This document shows positions 45,271 to 53,920 of a DNA stretch of 64,000 nt, piece after piece; position 1 is the first letter of the stretch; each line of letters starts with the position of its first letter. Origin of the DNA: Pelomonas paludis (GTDB lineage: Bacteria > Pseudomonadota > Gammaproteobacteria > Burkholderiales > Burkholderiaceae_C); the NCBI RefSeq assembly GCF_039872745.1, contig NZ_JBDPZD010000002.1, positions 62,001-126,000 of the forward strand, read 5' to 3'. Made by a program: the position numbers and the translations under genes. A model generated the notes under the pieces. It was not told the origin of the DNA. It saw only the letters and a program-made list of their open reading frames with translations, and ran no database searches.

Positions 45271-46173
45271 GTGTCCGCTTCGCTGCTCATGGTGCTGGCG
45301 AGCTTGCTGTTCGCCGCCATGGGCGTGTGCGTGAAGCTGGCGTCGTCGATGTACGACGCGACCGAGATCGTCATGTACCGCAGCCTCGTCGGCGTGCTGA
45401 TGGTCGGTGCTTTGGCGCGCTGGCAGGGCGTCAGCCTGCGCACCCAGGTGCCGGGCATGCACGTGGCTCGCAGCGCTGCGGGCGTGGGAGCACTCAGCCT
45501 GTGGTTCTTTGCCTTTGGTGGCCTGCCCCTGGCCACGGCGATGACGCTCAACTACATGTCCTCGGTGTGGATGGCGCTCTTCCTGCTGGGCGGCGCCGTC
45601 TTCATGGGCGCTAGGAATCTCGACATGCGCCTCTTTGCCGCTGTGCTGGCGGGCTTTGTGGGCGTGGCCCTGGTACTGAGGCCCAGCATGGGGCCGCAGC
45701 AGGCTTGGCCCGGCGTGGCGGGGTTGCTGTCCGGCATGCTGGCCGCGCTGGCCTATCTGCAGGTCACGGCGCTGGGGCGTGCGGGCGAGCCTGAACTGCG
45801 GGTCGTCTTTTATTTCTCCTGCGGTGGTGCGTTGGCGGGCGCGGTGATGTCTCTGGTGCTGGGCGATGGCCTGCACACCCATACCGTCCATGGCGCCGGC
45901 CTGCTGCTGGCCGTCGGTACCCTGGCCAGCCTGGCCCAACTCTGCATCACCCGGGCCTATGCGATTGGGCGGCCCCTGGTGAACGCCTGTCTGCACTACC
46001 TCGGCATCGTCTTCGCGTACATGCTGGGCGTGCTGTTCTTCCACGACCCCGTGACCTTGTCGGCCACCCTTGGCATGCTGCTGATCATCGGCGCGGGCGT
46101 CACCGCCACTTGGCTGCGCGGCCGCCTGGCCCCAGCGCCCAAGGACAGCCAATTCAACCCGAGCGAATCCTGA
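45271..46173 (+). CDS. EamA/DMT-family membrane transporter
   Basis: A 300-residue inner-membrane protein with ten predicted helices in two EamA repeats, for example LLMVLASLLFAAMGVCVKLA at the start and the second repeat after residue 145. Members export amino acids, nucleotides or other metabolites; no substrate can be read from the sequence. GTG 45271 follows the oxygenase stop by two bases, so the two are translationally linked. The stop overlaps the sulfurtransferase start (TGATG). Confidence 0.87.
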   Translation: MSASLLMVLASLLFAAMGVCVKLASSMYDATEIVMYRSLVGVLMVGALARWQGVSLRTQVPGMHVARSAAGVGALSLWFFAFGGLPLATAMTLNYMSSVWMALFLLGGAVFMGARNLDMRLFAAVLAGFVGVALVLRPSMGPQQAWPGVAGLLSGMLAALAYLQVTALGRAGEPELRVVFYFSCGGALAGAVMSLVLGDGLHTHTVHGAGLLLAVGTLASLAQLCITRAYAIGRPLVNACLHYLGIVFAYMLGVLFFHDPVTLSATLGMLLIIGAGVTATWLRGRLAPAPKDSQFNPSES

Positions 46174-47000
46174 TGCCCTACACCACCCTGATCGCCCCAG
46201 AAGCCTTGCAAGGCCTGACCGACGTCCTCGTGCTGGATTGCAGCTTCGACCTCGCCGACCCTGAGGCCGGCGCCCGCGCCTACGCGGCAGGGCACATCCC
46301 TGGCGCCCACTACCTGCACCTCGACCGCGACCTCTGCGGCCCCAAGACTGACGCCACCGGCCGCTTCCTCGGCCGCCACCCCTTGCCCACACGCGAGGAC
46401 TTTGCCGCCCGGGTTCAGTCCCTGGGCTTGCGCGCCGGCCAGCAGGTGGTGGCCTACGACCGCAGCGGCGGCATGTACGCCGCTCGGCTTTGGTGGATGC
46501 TGCGTTGGCTGGGCCATGCCGAGGTTGCGGTGCTCGACGGCGCCTGGCCCGGGCCCTGGACGACCGAGCTGCCGCCCCAACCGACGCCAAGCCACTGGCA
46601 AGCCGATGCGCCGCTGGGCGGCATGATCGATGCCGACGCCCTCGCCGCCCAGCTCGGCCGCGTCCGCCTGATCGACGCCCGCGCGGGCGAGCGCTTCCGT
46701 GGCGAGGTGGAGCCCCTGGACAAGCAAGCCGGCCACATTCCCAGCGCCAGCAACCGCTTCTTCCGCAACAACCTCGGCCCTGACGACCGCTTCAAACCCG
46801 CTGCAGAACTGCGTGCCGAATTTGAAGCCCTGCTGGCCCCGTTCAGCGGGGACGACGTCGTCCACCAATGCGGCTCCGGCGTCACCGCCTGCCACAACCA
46901 GTTGGCCATGGTCCATGCCGGCTTGGCCCCAGGGCGCCTCTACCCAGGGTCGTGGAGTGAGTGGTCCGCCGACCCCGCCCGCCCCATCGCCCGGGGTTGA
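46173..47000 (+). CDS. sseA: Sulfurtransferase (thiosulfate / 3-mercaptopyruvate type)
   Basis: A 275-residue protein of two rhodanese domains. The N-terminal domain begins with LDCSFDLADP and has AGHIPGAHYLHLD; the second domain carries the catalytic Cys in HQCGSGVTA. The CGSGVTA loop favours 3-mercaptopyruvate over thiosulfate. The start at 46173 overlaps the transporter stop. It detoxifies cyanide or moves sulfane sulfur within the cytoplasm. Assignment to sseA is by family; the substrate was not tested. Confidence 0.92.
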   Translation: MPYTTLIAPEALQGLTDVLVLDCSFDLADPEAGARAYAAGHIPGAHYLHLDRDLCGPKTDATGRFLGRHPLPTREDFAARVQSLGLRAGQQVVAYDRSGGMYAARLWWMLRWLGHAEVAVLDGAWPGPWTTELPPQPTPSHWQADAPLGGMIDADALAAQLGRVRLIDARAGERFRGEVEPLDKQAGHIPSASNRFFRNNLGPDDRFKPAAELRAEFEALLAPFSGDDVVHQCGSGVTACHNQLAMVHAGLAPGRLYPGSWSEWSADPARPIARG

Positions 47001-47066
47001 CCCAACTCAAGCCAGGGGCGCTTAGCGCGGCGCAAACTGAAGTCATCCCTTCAGGAGGTCTTCACC

Positions 47067-47501
47067 ATGTACAAGCGCATCCTCGTTCCCACCGACGGGT
47101 CTGACATCAGCGCCAAGGCGGTTGGCGTTGCAGCCCAGCTGGCCAAGCTGCACGGCGCCGAGCTGAATACGCTCAGTGTCAAGGAGCCCTTCCCGTACAG
47201 CATGGTCACCGAGATGCAGCCGGTGCCGCCGCAAGAGTTCTACGACGCGCAAGAGCGCCTCGCCAGCGCCCGCGTCAAGGCGGCCCAGGCGGCCGCTGAG
47301 GCCCAGGGCGTGGCCTGCAAGGGCTTCACCGTCGAGGCGCTGCACGCCTGGGAAGCCATCATTGACCACGCCAAGACCGAAGGCTGCGACCTCATCGTCA
47401 TGGCCTCACATGGCCGCCGGGGTGTGGCCGCCCTGTTGCTGGGCAGCGAGACCCAGAAGGTGCTGACCCACACCGACCTGCAGGTGCTCGTCGTCAAATA
47501 A
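47067..47501 (+). CDS. Universal stress protein UspA family
   Basis: A 144-residue single-domain Usp protein. It begins MYKRILVPTDGSDISAKA and ends with IVMASHGRRGVAALLLGSETQKVLTHTDLQVLVV, which holds the G-2x-G-9x-G-S/T ATP-binding pattern. It is probably a cytoplasmic ATP-binding stress protein. The ribosome site AGGAGG (47053-47058) overlaps one arm of a small dyad, CTGAAG/CTTCAG (47037-47054). It is 66 bases after the sulfurtransferase and converges with the hydrolase gene. Confidence 0.95.
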   Translation: MYKRILVPTDGSDISAKAVGVAAQLAKLHGAELNTLSVKEPFPYSMVTEMQPVPPQEFYDAQERLASARVKAAQAAAEAQGVACKGFTVEALHAWEAIIDHAKTEGCDLIVMASHGRRGVAALLLGSETQKVLTHTDLQVLVVK

Positions 47502-47517
47502 GCCCACACCAGGGCGA

Positions 47518-48561
47518 TCAAGGCGCGGCCAGCAGCTGGCGCCGGAAGAAGGCAACCGTCCGCGCGAGCCAAAGGCTTGTCATCGCCGGGCGGTCATAGC
47601 CGGGTGGGTCACACAGCATCTCGCACTCCAGCCGCCCCAGCTCTGCAGCTGCTGGCGCCGGCGCCAGCAGCGCCCCATGGCCGCCTGATGGCAAATCGGC
47701 CAGCAGTTCGCAACCCGTGCAGGCGGCAAGCACCGCGTCGCTGTGAAAGCGCGGCAGCAGCCAGCGGTCAAGCCGCGCGGTGATCAGTGCCAAGGGCACA
47801 CGCGGCCGCGCCAGCGTGGCGGGGTCGAAGTCGGCCGCCAGCGGCACCCCGGCCACAACTGCGGCGATGCGTGCGTCGCCGTGCGTGCGCGGGGCCGCGT
47901 CGCCGCCAAACTTCCAGTCCAGGACCCGCTGGGCCAGCCAGAGCTTGGGGCCATCCAGCAAGCCGCCGGTCAGTTGGGTTGCCAGGCCGACGCAGGCCTG
48001 GAAGTCCTCGGCCAGATGCCGCGCGCAATGCGCCCGAAAGCGCTCGGGCGACCAGGCACCGCCCGCGAGGCTCAACGCCGTGTGCCCGCCGGCGGACATG
48101 CCGAAGGCGCCCACGCGGTCCAGCCGCAAGGCGGCAAAGCGCGGGTCGGCGGCCACACGGTCGATGGCATGGCTGACCTCGGCCGGGCGTTGCTGCCAGC
48201 TCTCGGGCCCGCGCTGGCTGGTGTCGGTCCAGTTGTCGCCCCTGTGCAGCGGCAGCACGACGGTGAAGCCGGCGTCTACCAGGGCTTGGGCCAGCGCGGT
48301 GTGCACCCAGGGCCCGCCGCCGGAGCCGTGGGAGATGGCGATCAGCCGGCCATTGCCGGGCGCGGGCGGCGCCTCCGGGGCCAGGCTGACGATCAGGTCG
48401 CCGCGTGGCTCGGCATGCCCGGCGGCGGCGGTGGGGTAGAAGACGGTGACCGGGCCGACGCTCGCATCGGGCGGCAGGGTCAGCGTGCCGAGGGTGGCGG
48501 CGTGGGTGGCGCTGAAGATCAGGCCGACCGCCAGGCCGGCCAGCAGGAAGTGAGAGCGCAT
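47518..48561 (-). CDS. Exported alpha/beta hydrolase (platelet-activating-factor acetylhydrolase/dienelactone hydrolase-like)
   Basis: A 347-residue hydrolase with a signal peptide (MRSHFLLAGLAVGLIFSATHAA). The nucleophile elbow is GMSAGG and an oxyanion turn is seen in ISHGSGGGPW; a His near SGGHGALL may complete the triad. It is likely a periplasmic esterase or lipase-like enzyme of unknown substrate. The gene is alone on the minus strand, convergent with the stress-protein gene and 117 bases downstream of the AraC-type regulator's end. Confidence 0.82.
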   Translation of the reverse strand: MRSHFLLAGLAVGLIFSATHAATLGTLTLPPDASVGPVTVFYPTAAAGHAEPRGDLIVSLAPEAPPAPGNGRLIAISHGSGGGPWVHTALAQALVDAGFTVVLPLHRGDNWTDTSQRGPESWQQRPAEVSHAIDRVAADPRFAALRLDRVGAFGMSAGGHTALSLAGGAWSPERFRAHCARHLAEDFQACVGLATQLTGGLLDGPKLWLAQRVLDWKFGGDAAPRTHGDARIAAVVAGVPLAADFDPATLARPRVPLALITARLDRWLLPRFHSDAVLAACTGCELLADLPSGGHGALLAPAPAAAELGRLECEMLCDPPGYDRPAMTSLWLARTVAFFRRQLLAAP

Positions 48562-48678
48562 GCGGGGCTCACGAAGTTGGAGGAGCCCACAGCGTCGGCG
48601 CTCGCGCCCGCCACGTCTGGCCGAAAGCTGCGGCTTGCAGGTTTCAGCGCGGTTTTGATGAATCGCCGAGGCGCCTTT

Positions 48679-49749
48679 TCAGGATTCGGCCAGGGCTTGC
48701 TGGCGGAATTCGGTGGGCGTCAGGCCGGTCTCGGCCTTGAAGGCGCGATTGAACGGGCCGATGGAGCCAAAGCCCACGTCCAGCGCAATGCTCAGCACCG
48801 GCAGGCCGCGCTGCTGCGGGTCCGCCAGGCGCCGCTTGGCCTCAGCCACGCGCAGCCCGTTCACATAGGCGTTGAAGTTGCGATGGCCGAGGTGCTGGTT
48901 GATGACGCGCCGCAGCCGGTACTCGGGCGCGGCCAGTTGCTGTGCCAGGCCGGCCAGGCTCAGGCCGTCGTGGGCGTAGCCCCGCTCGCGGCCCATGAAA
49001 TCGGCCAAGGCCGCGGCTAGTTGCTGGTCTTGCGCGTGCTGCGGGTCCGGCGCGGGTGGTACGGGTGGCGCGGTCGGCGGCAACGGGGTCAGAGGCCGTT
49101 CAGCGGCCCACAGCCCTTGCGCACGCGGCGCGAGCAGGCGGCCGGCAATCACGGCCGTCAGCACCAGCAGCAGGGCCACGTCGGTCAGGGCGCCCAGTTC
49201 GCTCAGCCGGCCATCGCTGGAGGTGAGCCGCAGGCCCACCTGGACCAGGCCGTAGCCCGCGCCCCCACCCACCACCACAAGTCGCAATTGCCGTCGTGAG
49301 TCGACCAAGTCCACCCGCCAGGGCCCGACGACCGCCGCCAATCCCAGCAGTGCGAAGCCAATCGGGATGGCTCGCATCAGCACCCAGCCCGGCCCCCACG
49401 CGCCCCACTGGCAAACCGTCGCGCCCCACAGCACCACGGCGCCCCACAGCAGGCCGTGCCAGAGTCGCAACCGAAATTCATCTTGAAACACCGCGCGGGC
49501 AAAGAGCCAGAACAGCACCGCCGAGCCCAGCGAGATGCCAATCCCCGGCGCCTGCGGCTGGCAGCTCAGCTGCTGCTCCACCCAGGGCGAGGCGGACAGC
49601 GTCTGCACGATCAGTGAGGCCGCCAGTGCGATGGCCAGGCTGGCCAGCGCCGTCTGTCGCGTGCGCTGCCGCTGCGGCAGCAAGGCAATGACGACGAGGG
49701 CCAGCAGCGCGATCAGCGCGCCACGCAGGCCAGCGTCAATGAGCGCCAT
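48679..49749 (-). CDS. AraC-family regulator with an N-terminal membrane domain
   Basis: A 356-residue protein. Residues 1-220 or so form about seven membrane helices; the C-terminal 100 residues are an AraC/XylS DNA-binding domain with two helix-turn-helix units and the signature VLSIALDVGFGSIGPFNRAFKAETGLTP near residues 320-345. The membrane part is probably a sensor. The start overlaps the 3' end of the zinc-transporter gene by 14 bases, so they are co-transcribed. It may govern the exported hydrolase gene downstream, but no operator was identified. Confidence 0.85.
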   Translation of the reverse strand: MALIDAGLRGALIALLALVVIALLPQRQRTRQTALASLAIALAASLIVQTLSASPWVEQQLSCQPQAPGIGISLGSAVLFWLFARAVFQDEFRLRLWHGLLWGAVVLWGATVCQWGAWGPGWVLMRAIPIGFALLGLAAVVGPWRVDLVDSRRQLRLVVVGGGAGYGLVQVGLRLTSSDGRLSELGALTDVALLLVLTAVIAGRLLAPRAQGLWAAERPLTPLPPTAPPVPPAPDPQHAQDQQLAAALADFMGRERGYAHDGLSLAGLAQQLAAPEYRLRRVINQHLGHRNFNAYVNGLRVAEAKRRLADPQQRGLPVLSIALDVGFGSIGPFNRAFKAETGLTPTEFRQQALAES

Positions 49750-50521
49750 GCAACAGCTGCGAGATCCCGAACGCCACGCTCAGGCCCGCCGCCAGCCAGG
49801 CCACCTGGGCCAGGGTCTCGCGCCAGGCCAGGCGCTGCTGCAGCTGCGGCAGCAGGTCAGCCACCGACACGTAGATGAAGCTGCTGGACGCCAGCACCAG
49901 CAGATAGGGCAGGCCTTGCTCGAACGAGCCGATCAGCAGATAGCCGAGCACACCGCCCACCACCGCAGCCAGGCCCGAGAGCGCGTTGAACAGCAGTGCC
50001 TTGCGGCGGCTGAAGCCGGCGTTCACCAGCACGATGAAGTCCCCCACTTCCTGAGGGATCTCGTGCGCCACGATGGCCAGCGAGGTCGCCACACCCAGCT
50101 TCACGTCGGCCAGGAAGGCGGCCGCGATGATGACGCCATCGCAGAAATTGTGGATACCGTCGCCCACCAGCACGGCCAGGCCGCCGCGCCCGGCCTGCTC
50201 GGCGTCGAAGTGGTGGTGATGGTGGTGCCCGTCACCCTCGTGGTGGTGGACGTGGCGATACAGCTCCACCTTCTCCAGCAGCCAGAAGAACAGCAAGCCG
50301 CCCAGCAGCGTCGCAAACAGTGCCTGCGGGTGCGCCAGCGGCGACTCAAAGGCCTCGGGCAGCACGTTCAGCAGCGAAGTGCCCAGCAGGATGCCGGCCG
50401 ACAGGCTGACGAGGCTCTTGACCAGGCGGGACAGCACGCCCACGGTCAGGCTCGCCGCCACCAGCACTGAAAGCAGGCCGCCCGCGAAGGTCGCGAGCAC
50501 GATGTAGGTCAGCAGCATCAA
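49736..50521 (-). CDS. ZIP-family metal transporter (GufA type)
   Basis: A 261-residue, eight-helix ZIP transporter. The metal-binding transmembrane motifs are present: HNFCDGVIIAAAFL in helix 4 and AHEIPQEVGDF in helix 5. A His-rich cytoplasmic loop, HVHHHEGDGHHHHHH, lies near residues 89-104 and likely gathers zinc. It carries divalent metals (zinc, possibly iron or cobalt) into the cytoplasm. It overlaps the dienelactone-hydrolase gene by four bases upstream and the regulator gene by 14 bases downstream. Confidence 0.93.
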   Translation of the reverse strand: MMLLTYIVLATFAGGLLSVLVAASLTVGVLSRLVKSLVSLSAGILLGTSLLNVLPEAFESPLAHPQALFATLLGGLLFFWLLEKVELYRHVHHHEGDGHHHHHHFDAEQAGRGGLAVLVGDGIHNFCDGVIIAAAFLADVKLGVATSLAIVAHEIPQEVGDFIVLVNAGFSRRKALLFNALSGLAAVVGGVLGYLLIGSFEQGLPYLLVLASSSFIYVSVADLLPQLQQRLAWRETLAQVAWLAAGLSVAFGISQLLHGAH

Positions 50522-51405
50522 ACGAACTTCTTGAACCAGGCCAGGCAGCGCGCCCAGGCGTCGTCAGCCGCCGCCTTGCGGTAGCTGGGACGGTAGTCGG
50601 CATGGAAGGCGTGCGGCGTGTCGGGGTAGACGACGAACTCGCAGGCGCTGTTGCCGGCGGCCTTGAGCGCGGCTTCCATCTGGGTCAGCGTGTCGGTTGG
50701 GATGCCGCCGTCGGCACCGCCGTAAAGGCCCAGCACCGGCACCTTCAGCGCCGCCGCGCGCTCAATGGCCGTCTTGTCGCCAGGGAAGTAGCTGCGCGCC
50801 ACCGGCCCGTACCAGGCCGCCGCCGCCTTGAGGCTGGGGTTGTGGGCGGCGTACATCCAGGTGGTGCGCCCACCCCAGCAAAAGCCGGTGATGGCGGCGC
50901 GCTTCACGTCGCCACCCTGGGTGCCGGCCCAGGCCAGGGCGGCGTCCAGGTCGCCCAGCACCTGGGCATCGCCGGCCTTGGCCACCACCTCGCTGATGAG
51001 CTTGGGGATGTCGGTGTAGGCCTTGGCGTCACCCTGGCGCGCAAACAGCTCGGGCGCCACAGCCAGGTAGCCCTGGCGCGCGAAGCGGCGGCAGACATCG
51101 GCAATGTGCTCATGCACGCCAAAGATCTCGCTGGCCACCAGCACCACGGGCAGGTTCTTCTGCCCGGCGGGCTGGGCCCGGTAGGCCGGCATCTTGAAGT
51201 CGCCCACCGCAATCTCCACCGTGCCGGCCAGCAGGCCGTCGGCCGGCGTGCTGATGGTTTGCGCGGTCACCGGCAGCACCGCGGCCGCAAAGCCGCCACC
51301 GACGCTGGTCTGCACAAAAAGGCGGCGGCTGAAGTCGCGGCCGGGTGCCAGGCTGTCAACGTCGCGCTCAATCTCGCGGTCGATCGGGGTCAGTGCGTGT
51401 TGCAT
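50518..51405 (-). CDS. Dienelactone hydrolase family protein with Tat signal
   Basis: A 295-residue alpha/beta hydrolase. The N-terminus has SRRLFVQTSVGGGFAAAVL, a twin-Arg signal, so it is exported folded. The DLH catalytic residues are visible: Cys in GFCWGGRT, Asp in GGADGGIP and His in PHAFHADY. ATG 51405 was chosen; the frame stays open for another 1.6 kb but that part lies antisense to ppx. It may cleave lactones or esters in the periplasm. It is divergent from ppx with 51 bases between the starts. Confidence 0.9.
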   Translation of the reverse strand: MQHALTPIDREIERDVDSLAPGRDFSRRLFVQTSVGGGFAAAVLPVTAQTISTPADGLLAGTVEIAVGDFKMPAYRAQPAGQKNLPVVLVASEIFGVHEHIADVCRRFARQGYLAVAPELFARQGDAKAYTDIPKLISEVVAKAGDAQVLGDLDAALAWAGTQGGDVKRAAITGFCWGGRTTWMYAAHNPSLKAAAAWYGPVARSYFPGDKTAIERAAALKVPVLGLYGGADGGIPTDTLTQMEAALKAAGNSACEFVVYPDTPHAFHADYRPSYRKAAADDAWARCLAWFKKFV

Positions 51406-51456
51406 TGCTGGTCTTGGAGGGGGAAAGGCCCTGGATTTTGCCGGGAGAATGCCCGC

Positions 51457-52944
51457 ATGAGCCTGAGCCAGCCAAAGCCCCTGCCCTGGGCTGCCATCGA
51501 CATGGGGTCCAACAGCTTCCGGCTGGAGATCGGGCACGTGATACGGGGGCGCTACAAGCGCGAGCTCTACCTGAAGGACATCGTGCGCCTGGGCGCCGGC
51601 CTGGATGCCCAAGGCATGCTGACCGACGCCGCCGCCGAGCGGGGCCTCGCGGCCCTCGCCACCTTTGCCGAGCACCTGCGCGACTTCCCGCCCGAGCGCG
51701 TGCGGGCCGTGGCCACACAGACCCTGCGCGAGGCACGCAACCGCAATGAATTCCTGGTCAAGGCGCAGACCGCCCTGGGCCACCCCATCGAGGTGATCGC
51801 CGGCCGCGAGGAGGCGCGGCTGATCTTTGCCGGCGTGTCGCGCCTGCAGCCCTCGGCCAAACGGCGGCTGGTCATCGACATCGGTGGCCGCTCCACCGAG
51901 ATGATCCTGGGGCACGGCACCCACCCCGAGCGCGCCGAGTCCTTCCAGATCGGCAGCGTCAGCCTGACCATGCGCTTCTTTGCCGACGGCAAGCTCACGG
52001 CCGAAGCCTTCCGCGCCGCGCAGATTGCTGCGGGGGCCGAGCTGGAAGAGGCGCTCAACATCTTCCCGGCCGGTGCCTGGGAAGAGGCGCTGGGTGCCTC
52101 GGGCACGGTGGGCGCGGTCTCGCAGGTGCTGCTGTCTGCCGGCTTGACCGATGGCCGCATCACCCCCGATGCCTTGGCCTGGTGCATCGAGCACTGCCTG
52201 CAGGCCGGCGACATCTCGCGCCTGGACCTGCCGGGCCTCAAAGACGACCGGCGCCTGGTGCTGGCCGGCGGCCTGTGCGTGCTCTACACCCTGCTCACGC
52301 AGTTCGGCATCAAGGAGCTGCTGGCCAGCAAGGGTGCACTGCGCCAGGGCGTCATCTTTGACTTGGCCGAACGCCACGGCGCGCGGGCCTCGGAGCTGCG
52401 CTCCCACACCGTGGCCGACCTGCAGCAGCGCTTTGCCGTGGACACGGCACACGCGCAGCGCGTCAGCGACAAGGCCGAGCGGCTCTACCGCCAGCTGTGC
52501 CCCAACCCGGCGCCGGAGCTGCTGCGCGAGCTGCGCTGGGCGGCGGCCATCCACGAGGTGGGCATGGTGGTCTCGCACCACGACCACCACCGCCACAGCG
52601 CCTACCTGATCGGGCATGTGGACGCACCCGGCTTCTCGCAGAACCAACTGCAGCGCCTGGCCAACTTGGCCCTGGGCCAGCGCGGCCGCCTGCGCAAGCT
52701 GGAGGCAGCTCTGGCCGACGAAACCCTGCTGTGGCAACTGCTGGCCCTGCGCCTGGCCGTGATCGTCTGCCACAGCCGCCAGCCCCGCCACCCGCAAGGC
52801 CTCAAGCTCACGCGGCAAGAGCGCCGGGTGGTGCTGACCTGGCCCACGGCCTGGCGGGCCGAGCAGGCACGCACCATCTTCCTGCTGAAGGAAGAGGCCG
52901 AGGCCTGGCGGCGCAATGGCGCACTGGACCTGGGCTACGCCTGA
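51457..52944 (+). CDS. ppx: Exopolyphosphatase / pppGpp phosphatase (Ppx/GppA family)
   Basis: A 495-residue phosphatase of the sugar-kinase/Hsp70 fold. It has AAIDMGSNSFRLEIG at residues 12-26 and LVIDIGGRSTEMILG near residues 137-151 for phosphate binding, followed by an HD-like C-terminal region (AAIHEVGMVVSHHDHH). It releases phosphate from inorganic polyphosphate chains or converts pppGpp to ppGpp. Polyphosphate kinase and SixA are encoded one kilobase away on the other strand. ATG 51457 fits the family start. Confidence 0.94.
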   Translation: MSLSQPKPLPWAAIDMGSNSFRLEIGHVIRGRYKRELYLKDIVRLGAGLDAQGMLTDAAAERGLAALATFAEHLRDFPPERVRAVATQTLREARNRNEFLVKAQTALGHPIEVIAGREEARLIFAGVSRLQPSAKRRLVIDIGGRSTEMILGHGTHPERAESFQIGSVSLTMRFFADGKLTAEAFRAAQIAAGAELEEALNIFPAGAWEEALGASGTVGAVSQVLLSAGLTDGRITPDALAWCIEHCLQAGDISRLDLPGLKDDRRLVLAGGLCVLYTLLTQFGIKELLASKGALRQGVIFDLAERHGARASELRSHTVADLQQRFAVDTAHAQRVSDKAERLYRQLCPNPAPELLRELRWAAAIHEVGMVVSHHDHHRHSAYLIGHVDAPGFSQNQLQRLANLALGQRGRLRKLEAALADETLLWQLLALRLAVIVCHSRQPRHPQGLKLTRQERRVVLTWPTAWRAEQARTIFLLKEEAEAWRRNGALDLGYA

Positions 52945-53036
52945 GCGCGGCCCCGGCCCCCGACGCTGCTGCCACGATCTGACAGCAGCCGCACCGAACA
53001 TGCGGGCTCCCTCAGCTCTGCCGAAAGACGCGCCCC

Positions 53037-53441
53037 ATGCTCAAGACCTATGCCGGCAGCTGCCACTGCAAGGCCGTGCGCTTTGAGGTTGATCTCGACC
53101 TTGCCGCCGGCACGGGCCGCTGCAACTGCTCCATGTGCTTCAAGACGCGCAGCTGGAACCTCAGCGTCAAGCCCGACGCCTTCAGGCTGCTGGCCGGCGC
53201 TGACGCCCAGAGCGACTACCAGTTCGGCTCCAACAGCATCCACAACCTGTTCTGCAAGACCTGCGGCGTGCGCTCGTTCGGCCATGGCGACATCGCCGAG
53301 ATGGGCGGCGCCTTTGTCTCAGTGCGGCTCAACGCGCTGGACGATGTGCCAGCCGAGGAGCTGGTGGCCGCGCCCGTCACCTACTACGACGGGTTGCACA
53401 ACAACCGGTGGCACAGCCCGGAAGAGACCCGGCACTTGTGA
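53037..53441 (+). CDS. GFA-fold zinc-binding protein (glutathione-dependent formaldehyde-activating family)
   Basis: A 134-residue protein of the GFA/Mss4-like fold. Zinc ligands are in GSCHCKAVRF near residues 7-16, CNCSMC and FCKTCGV. Members are annotated as S-(hydroxymethyl)glutathione synthase, but most are of unknown function; this one lacks a neighbouring formaldehyde dehydrogenase. It lies between ppx and the convergent sixA gene, ending 18 bases from sixA. It is probably a cytoplasmic zinc protein. Confidence 0.88.
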   Translation: MLKTYAGSCHCKAVRFEVDLDLAAGTGRCNCSMCFKTRSWNLSVKPDAFRLLAGADAQSDYQFGSNSIHNLFCKTCGVRSFGHGDIAEMGGAFVSVRLNALDDVPAEELVAAPVTYYDGLHNNRWHSPEETRHL

Positions 53442-53458
53442 GCCTCAGCTCAAAGGCC

Positions 53459-53920
53459 TTAAAGCGCGTCTGGCCCCTGCACCGCGTGCAGCGTGACCTC
53501 GAAAGCGCCATCGCGCTGGCGGCCGCGCAGCCACCAGACCGCGCCCTTCTTGACCGCCCAGTCATGCTCCTGCCCCGCCAGCAGCTGCGCCGCCACCTGG
53601 CCCAACGTGGGTTGATGGCCGCAGACCAGCACGGCCTCTGAGGCCGACGGCCAGCGCGCTGCGTTCAGCACGGCCTGCGGGTCGGCGTCCGGCGCCAGGG
53701 CCGGCACGATCTTGAAGTCCCGCCCCAGCGCCTCGGCCGTGGAGCGGCAGCGCAGCGCCGGGCTGCTGAGGATGCGGGCGCTGGCGGGCAGGCGCTGGTT
53801 CAGCCACTCGGCCATGCGCCGCGCCTGGCGCTCGCCCTTGGCGGTCAGGGCGCGCGGCAAGTCACCGCCTTCGGCCGCGAACATCTCGGCCTCGGCGTGG
53901 CGCCACAGGATCAGGTCCAT
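53459..53920 (-). CDS. sixA: Phosphohistidine phosphatase SixA
   Basis: A 153-residue histidine phosphatase. It begins MDLILWRHAEAEM, with RHA carrying the catalytic His, and VLVCGHQPTLGQ has the second conserved His. SixA dephosphorylates phosphohistidine domains of relay proteins or the PTS. ATG 53920 overlaps the ppk1 stop (ATGA), and a longer in-frame reading to 54007 only re-enters ppk1. The ppk1-sixA-ppx grouping is common in betaproteobacteria. Confidence 0.92.
   Translation of the reverse strand: MDLILWRHAEAEMFAAEGGDLPRALTAKGERQARRMAEWLNQRLPASARILSSPALRCRSTAEALGRDFKIVPALAPDADPQAVLNAARWPSASEAVLVCGHQPTLGQVAAQLLAGQEHDWAVKKGAVWWLRGRQRDGAFEVTLHAVQGPDAL

Noticed and set aside
51406..53001. 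N-terminal extension of the dienelactone-hydrolase-like gene
   Set aside because: The frame is open, but this part is antisense to ppx, and the ATG at 51405 gives a Tat signal and family length.
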